Positions 13,590-17,642 of a stretch of 17,642 bases of DNA are shown in pieces. Origin of the DNA: WGOA01 sp964429745 (GTDB lineage Bacteria; Bacteroidota; Bacteroidia; Chitinophagales; BACL12); assembly GCA_964429745.1 (NCBI GenBank), contig CAYSDI010000075.1, positions 1 to 17,642 on the forward strand. The letters are read 5' to 3'. Both the position numbers and the translations under genes were made by a program. Positions within the stretch are counted from its first letter, which is position 1. The number at the start of each line of letters is the position of its first letter. The notes below the pieces were generated by a model that did no database searches, was not told the origin of the DNA, and saw only the letters and a program-made list of their open reading frames with translations.

Positions 13590-14066
13590 TTAGCGATTTA
13601 GAAAGGCTGAATACATCCACACCAGTTTTTCTTGGGCTCGAATGTAATCACTCATCAGGGCATTAGTGCCTTCATCGCCAGCCTCAGCGCTGAGCTGCAA
13701 GGTCTCGCGTTGCAGGGAGATGATGTGCGCAAGGGAATGAAGGATGTTTTCAACTGCCTGCATTCCGTCTGAAACTTCAGTACTTTCTGAAATTTTTGAA
13801 ACTAATTGGTAGGCGGAAAAGCGATGCTGCGGGGCATGGCCCAAGGTCAGGATTCGCTCAGCTACCTCATCAATTTTGAGAAACAGGTCATTGTACAACT
13901 CTTCGAACTTTAGATGAAGCTCAAAGAATTTTTCTCCTTTAATGTTCCAGTGGTACCCGCGGGTATTCTGGTAGAAGATCGAATAATTGGCGAGCAGTTC
14001 GCTGAGTTTGGCGGCCAACTGAGCGCTAAGGGTGCGATCCAAGCCAATGGCGTTAAGCGTTTTCAT
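13590..14066 (-). CDS. dps: Dps-family ferritin-like DNA-protection protein
   Basis: A 158-aa four-helix protein expected to form a dodecamer that oxidises and stores iron, using hydrogen peroxide, and protects DNA during stress. The inter-subunit ferroxidase residues are all present with the exact family spacing: His39 and His51 (YHWNIKGEKFFELH), then Asp66 and Glu70 (KIDEVAERILTLG). The DNA-binding N-terminal Lys tail found in E. coli Dps is short here, so DNA binding is not certain. ATG 14066 gives the usual length. The secreted hydrolase gene follows 47 bp downstream on the same strand. I see no clear TAnnTTTG promoter or PerR/OxyR-type box in the 195 bp between dps and the divergent FG-GAP gene. 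Confidence 0.93.
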   Translation of the reverse strand: MKTLNAIGLDRTLSAQLAAKLSELLANYSIFYQNTRGYHWNIKGEKFFELHLKFEELYNDLFLKIDEVAERILTLGHAPQHRFSAYQLVSKISESTEVSDGMQAVENILHSLAHIISLQRETLQLSAEAGDEGTNALMSDYIRAQEKLVWMYSAFLNR

Positions 14067-14261
14067 AGGTATATTTAATGCAATATGAGAAGCACGATTG
14101 CCCCTTCTTTTTCATGCACGTACTAAAAACAAGATGCAAGCCAGTAAAGTTCAGGGTCCGGGTTGTACCTTCCTTCATCCAAATGCCTGACTTATCATCT
14201 AAGCTTGATGTACACCGCTGGATTTGGCGGAGGAACCTGGTCTTAACAAATACCCAAACCC

Positions 14262-16187
14262 ATGAAACTGCTCATCCTGGTAGCCTGCTTAATGCCGGTT
14301 TGGCCATTGTTGGCGCAAACCCCGCCGTTGTTCCTGTACACACTCCAGTCTCCTGATGAGGAAAGCGACGGCCAAATGGGCGAAGCTGTCGGGGCCATCG
14401 GAGGCGATGTTAACGGCGACGGGGTTCCGGATTTGATCGCCGGGGCTCGTGCAGAAGATCCGGAGCTGGCTTTCATCAACAGCGGTCAAGCCCATGTTTT
14501 CAGCGGAGCTGATGGCAGCGTTATCCGAACCCTCGCTTCTCCGAACCCGGAGTATTGGGGCTTTTTTGGCAGCTCTGTTGATGGCATAGGTGGCGACGTG
14601 AATGGCGATGGGGTTTTCGACCTACTTGTTGGGGCGCCCTATGAGGACCCGGGCAGCAGCCCAATTGATGCAGGTCGCGCTTATGTGTTCAGCGGAACTG
14701 ATGGATCGCTTTTGCATACCGTTCAGGCTCCCTTAGAAGAAGCTGGCAGCCAGTTTGGCACCGTAGTGGCCGGTATGCGAGGTGATGTAAATGCCGATGG
14801 TATCACCGATTTTCTGGTCAGTCAGCCCTACGCATCGCCGGCGGGATCGCCGTATGCAGCAGGAAGGGTGCATGTTTATAGTGGTGCCACAGGTGCCTGG
14901 CTTTACAGCGTGGCTTCTCCCATTGAAGAATCAGTAAGCGCATTTGGCTGGACGGCCAGCCCTGCCGGCGATGCCGACATGGACGGCGTTCCAGACCTCA
15001 TTGTTGGCGCGTACCTGGAAGATCCCGGCACTGCGCCCAGCAACACAGGAAGGGCTCACCTATACAGTGGCGCCACGGGTGCGCTGATTGCTACGTTGGT
15101 AAGCCCCAATGAAGAGAAAGACGGCTACTTCGGCCGCTCGGTTTCCGCAGCGGGAGGCGACTTGAACGGCGATGGCAGCGACGATGTCCTGGTGGGGGCT
15201 TTCTGGGAAAATTTGCCCGGAGATCTCAACCAGGCGGGACGGGCCTATGCCTTCAACGGAGCCGACGGGGCGCCCCTGCTCACGCTGGAATCGCCAAATT
15301 CCTATGTGGCGGGCTGGTTCGGCAGTGCTGTTGCGGGCCCCGGAACAGACGCCAACGGTGACGGCATTGTAGACCTGCTCGTCGGCGCGCCCAAAGAGGG
15401 CGAAGATGCTGGCCTGAACATTGAGAGCGGTCGAGCGCATTTGTACAGCGGCGCCGATGGCAGCTTGCTGCAAACTCTGGTTTCGCCCTACCTGGAACCC
15501 GATGGTTGGTTTGGGTCTTCGCTGTCTTCGGCCGGCGGCGACCTGGACGGCGACGGAATTATTGATGTTTTGATTGGCGCAGAGCGCTCGGACATCGGAT
15601 TTTACACCAATGCCGGGGCGGCCTTCTTGTTTAGCGGCCGGGGATTTGTTTGCGATTTTTCGCAAGCGCCTACAGAGCAGCAGCACACCCTGTTGCTCAA
15701 CCGCGCCGTGTTGAGCTGGTTGCCGCAGGCTGGTGCCGTGCGCTGCCAACTAAATGCCAAACGACTTCCTTCTGGTCCGACACCAACCGTAAACATCGCT
15801 ATGGCGCCTTACAGCTTCTTTAGTGTTCCCTATGCCGTGGCGGGAGCGGGCACATCCTGGACCTGGCGCGTGCGCTGCGCATGCAACGTGTCGCCGCTGG
15901 AGGTAACGCCCTTTTCGAACTACGTGGATACCTTTCACGTGCCAGTTGCGCGTCAAACGCAATTGGACTTAACGGCGGTGCTGTTGTCCGTATCACCGAA
16001 TCCGGTGCAAGAAGAACTGACGGTGATTGGCGCGGAACAAGGCCAGCCTTACCAGATCGTGGACCTTGCCGGCCGGGTGGTTCAACGCGGAACGCTGAGC
16101 ACGAATGTTTCCGTCGAGGAGCTTGAAACCGGTTGGTACACGCTCATTACGGGCGAGCAGTCCACGGCGTTCATCAAAACGGAATAA
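14262..16187 (+). CDS. T9SS-secreted seven-bladed FG-GAP (integrin-like) protein
   Basis: A 641-aa exported protein. The signal peptide MKLLILVACLMPVWPLLA precedes Gln19. Residues about 25-460 hold seven FG-GAP repeats, each with a calcium-loop motif DxNxDGxxD or close variant, at residues 49, 112, 175, 237, 300, 363 and 427. The spacing is 62-64 residues, as expected for one seven-bladed integrin-alpha-type propeller. Each blade also has a GRAxxFSGxDG-like segment. Residues 470-565 form a fibronectin-like module with WRVRCACNVSPLEVT. Residues 575-641 are a type A T9SS sorting domain (LLSVSPNPVQEELTV, QIVDLAGRVVQRG, LETGWYTLITG, ending AFIKTE). It is probably surface-attached or released; ligand unknown. 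It converges with the helicase gene. Confidence 0.9.
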   Translation: MKLLILVACLMPVWPLLAQTPPLFLYTLQSPDEESDGQMGEAVGAIGGDVNGDGVPDLIAGARAEDPELAFINSGQAHVFSGADGSVIRTLASPNPEYWGFFGSSVDGIGGDVNGDGVFDLLVGAPYEDPGSSPIDAGRAYVFSGTDGSLLHTVQAPLEEAGSQFGTVVAGMRGDVNADGITDFLVSQPYASPAGSPYAAGRVHVYSGATGAWLYSVASPIEESVSAFGWTASPAGDADMDGVPDLIVGAYLEDPGTAPSNTGRAHLYSGATGALIATLVSPNEEKDGYFGRSVSAAGGDLNGDGSDDVLVGAFWENLPGDLNQAGRAYAFNGADGAPLLTLESPNSYVAGWFGSAVAGPGTDANGDGIVDLLVGAPKEGEDAGLNIESGRAHLYSGADGSLLQTLVSPYLEPDGWFGSSLSSAGGDLDGDGIIDVLIGAERSDIGFYTNAGAAFLFSGRGFVCDFSQAPTEQQHTLLLNRAVLSWLPQAGAVRCQLNAKRLPSGPTPTVNIAMAPYSFFSVPYAVAGAGTSWTWRVRCACNVSPLEVTPFSNYVDTFHVPVARQTQLDLTAVLLSVSPNPVQEELTVIGAEQGQPYQIVDLAGRVVQRGTLSTNVSVEELETGWYTLITGEQSTAFIKTE

Positions 16188-16195
16188 AGGGTACT

Positions 16196-16212
16196 CCTAA
16201 AGCAGCTTTAGG
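16196..16212. terminator. Perfect hairpin between convergent genes
   Basis: CCTAAAG (16196-16202), CAG, CTTTAGG (16206-16212) form a perfect 7-bp stem with a 3-nt loop. It lies in the 32-bp gap between the FG-GAP gene stop and the stop of the opposing helicase gene. No T-tract follows on either strand; a shared terminator is plausible from position only. Confidence 0.5.
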
Positions 16213-16219
16213 CCCGCGC

Positions 16220-17642
16220 TCATTCGCCTACTTTGGCTACCCGCAACGGTCGTTCGCACACCCAGATGCGCTTAATGACGCGCAGTTGTTTCTGGGGAAT
16301 TTCGTCTGGTAAATCGAGCAACGTATACTCGTTGTGAATCTCGATATGCCCGATATAGCGCGCTGGGATACCACCCTCGTTGGCTAAAGCCCCGACGATG
16401 TTGCCGGCCTGGACCCCGTGCTCGCTGCCTACATCCACGCGGTAGCGCGACATTTTGGGCTCCCCTTTGGCGCTTGCTTTGGGGGCATAGGGTTCAAAAC
16501 TCGGGATGTCTTTGGGCTTTGCTTTGCGCACGGGGGCGCTTTCGTCACCCGCGGGGCGGGCTTCGCGTTCGTTGCTGTCGTCGCGGTCACCGCGGATGGG
16601 TTTGCGTTCGCGTTCCTCGCGCGGTGGGCGCTTGTCGCGGTCACTGCGCAGCTCGCGGGGCTCTCTTGTTTCCCGTGGTTCGGGCATCCGTTTTTCGCGT
16701 ACCGGGCGCTCCTCTCTTGCAGGGCGCTCGCTGCGCTCTTTCGTGCCGCTGCGGTCTCTTGATTCGCTGCGCTCTCTTGATTCGCTGCGCTCGGGCGCTC
16801 GCCGGTCTCTTGCGGAGGGACGCTCGTCCCTTCCCCCGCGATCGGCGGATGGGCGGGCGCTGCGCTCCTGCTGCACGTAATCTTCGGACTGGTGGTCGGC
16901 GGCGGTGTCTTCCCCCATGGCCATGCGGGCCAGCGCGGCGGCCACATCAATGGCGTCCAGCCCGCTTTCGGTAATCAGGTTGATGACGAGTTTCTGGTGC
17001 CAGTCAAGCGATCCGGCTGCGAGGGTATCGGAAATGCGCTGGCGGAAATCTTGCACGCGCTTTTCGCGAAGGGCGGCGGGACTGGGCAGCTTGTACAGGT
17101 CCATCGGCTGGCGGACAGCCCGCTCGATGCTGTGCAACATGTGCTCTTCGCGCGGTTTGACCATTAAAATGGCCTCGCCGCTGCGCCCGGCACGCCCGGT
17201 GCGTCCGATGCGGTGAACATAGGCTTCCACATCGTAAGGCATGTCGAAATTGATGACGTGGCTGATGCGCTCAACGTCCAGGCCCCGGGCGGCAACGTCT
17301 GTGGCGACGACTACGTCGATGCGGCCATCTTTGAGCTGCTCAATGGTGCGCTCGCGCTGGCGCTGCGCCATGTCGCCGTTTAGCGCGCTTACGTTGTAGC
17401 CGCGTGCGCTCAGGCGCTCGGCGAGTTCAACGGTGTCTTGCTTGGTTCGGGCAAAGACCAGCACGGCGTCAAAGTCTTCGGCTTCGAGCAGGCGGGTCAG
17501 CGCGTCCAGTTTTTGGTGGCCCGAAACAGGCAGCCAGCGCTGGCGGATAGAGGCCGCGGTGCGGGTTCGGAGCTCCAGCGTGACTTCCCGGGGGTCGTTG
17601 AGGTGTTTTTTGGCTATGCGGCGGATGGCCGGAGGCATAGTG
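16220..17642 (-). CDS. DEAD-box RNA helicase, C-terminal part (runs off right edge)
   Basis: ATP-dependent RNA helicase of the DeaD/CsdA type; 473 codons are visible and the N-terminal RecA-like domain lies beyond the window. The first visible residues, (A)TMPPAIRRIAKKHL, are the end of motif III (SAT). The second RecA domain is complete: motif IV VLVFART (59-65, counted from the first visible Met), motif V VVATDVAARGLDV (110-122) and motif VI YVHRIGRTGRAGRSG (140-154). A low-complexity linker of Arg, Glu, Ser and Pro spans about 250-365. A DbpA-like RNA-binding domain (SRYRVDVGSEHGVQAGNIVGAL, about 395-465) ends the protein. Such helicases act in ribosome assembly or mRNA turnover, often in the cold; the specific role is not readable here. 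The Met at 17638 is internal, not the start. Confidence 0.93.
   Translation of the reverse strand, partial: TMPPAIRRIAKKHLNDPREVTLELRTRTAASIRQRWLPVSGHQKLDALTRLLEAEDFDAVLVFARTKQDTVELAERLSARGYNVSALNGDMAQRQRERTIEQLKDGRIDVVVATDVAARGLDVERISHVINFDMPYDVEAYVHRIGRTGRAGRSGEAILMVKPREEHMLHSIERAVRQPMDLYKLPSPAALREKRVQDFRQRISDTLAAGSLDWHQKLVINLITESGLDAIDVAAALARMAMGEDTAADHQSEDYVQQERSARPSADRGGRDERPSARDRRAPERSESRERSESRDRSGTKERSERPAREERPVREKRMPEPRETREPRELRSDRDKRPPREERERKPIRGDRDDSNEREARPAGDESAPVRKAKPKDIPSFEPYAPKASAKGEPKMSRYRVDVGSEHGVQAGNIVGALANEGGIPARYIGHIEIHNEYTLLDLPDEIPQKQLRVIKRIWVCERPLRVAKVGE
16755..16790 (-). repeat. 18-bp tandem duplication inside helicase linker
   Basis: Two perfect, adjacent 18-bp copies (16755-16772 and 16773-16790) encode a repeated six-residue Arg/Glu/Ser block in the linker. 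Degenerate copies of the same Arg-Glu pattern flank them. Because 18 is a multiple of three, copy-number change would lengthen or shorten the linker without a frameshift. Confidence 0.85.

Noticed and set aside
13543..13620. Longer hydrolase start at 13620
   Set aside because: It overlaps dps by 31 bp and would place 26 residues before the hydrophobic signal segment. I prefer 13542 but cannot exclude an intermediate start.
15060..15749. A 229-aa minus-strand open frame inside the FG-GAP gene
   Set aside because: It is antisense to regular calcium-loop repeats; its apparent periodicity mirrors the FG-GAP repeats.
16429..16974. Long open frames on both strands (114-173 aa) across the helicase linker
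   Set aside because: They arise from GC-rich Arg/Glu codon repeats. The helicase frame is continuous with intact motifs and a recognisable C-terminal domain, so the others are shadows.

Overview
The window looks like chromosomal DNA of a Bacteroidota bacterium, most probably of the Saprospiria/Lewinella-like group. Three predicted secreted proteins carry, or carry remnants of, the type IX secretion (T9SS) C-terminal sorting domain. Several upstream regions contain the Bacteroidota promoter motif TAnnTTTG, and the protein families (fused CrtYcd lycopene cyclase, DUF6428, FG-GAP and fibronectin-like secreted proteins) fit that phylum. Overall base composition is moderately GC-rich. The phylum call is strong; the class is an inference.

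Layout. 1-3.8 kb (+): a carotenoid cluster crtI-crtB-crtYcd-crtZ, enough to convert GGPP to phytoene, lycopene, beta-carotene and zeaxanthin; crtE is not in view. 3.8-6.0 kb (-): a two-gene ABC-2 type exporter (ATPase then permease), whose candidate promoter sits almost on the start codon. 6.0-7.0 kb (+): a WecD-like GNAT acetyltransferase followed 12 bp later by a small cytochrome b5-like protein. 7.25-7.9 kb (+): an orphan NarL/LuxR-type response regulator, visibly more AT-rich than its neighbours. 8.0-10.4 kb (-): a secreted beta-propeller-like protein with a degenerate tail, and a PfkB-family kinase. 10.6 kb (+): tRNA-Asn(GTT) with a good promoter and a perfect bidirectional hairpin terminator.

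10.7-12.5 kb: a small T9SS-secreted protein (-) faces away from an orphan arsenic-operon-type DUF6428 gene (+). The 339-bp divergent gap between them holds seven copies of a 22-bp tandem repeat and a 12-bp perfect palindrome overlapping a candidate -7 element. 12.5-14.1 kb (-): dps followed by a secreted proline-iminopeptidase-like alpha/beta hydrolase. 14.3-16.2 kb (+): a secreted protein with seven FG-GAP repeats and a T9SS tail. 16.2 kb to the right edge (-): the C-terminal part of a DEAD-box RNA helicase with an Arg/Glu-rich linker and a DbpA-like RNA-binding domain; it runs off the window.

Most of the window is ordinary core and accessory chromosome. The least explained pieces are the repeat array beside the probable metalloregulated promoter (11.7-12.0 kb), the G9 tract at the end of the DUF6428 gene, the shared cysteine-containing C-terminal cassette of the secreted proteins, and the near-leaderless promoter of the ABC exporter.
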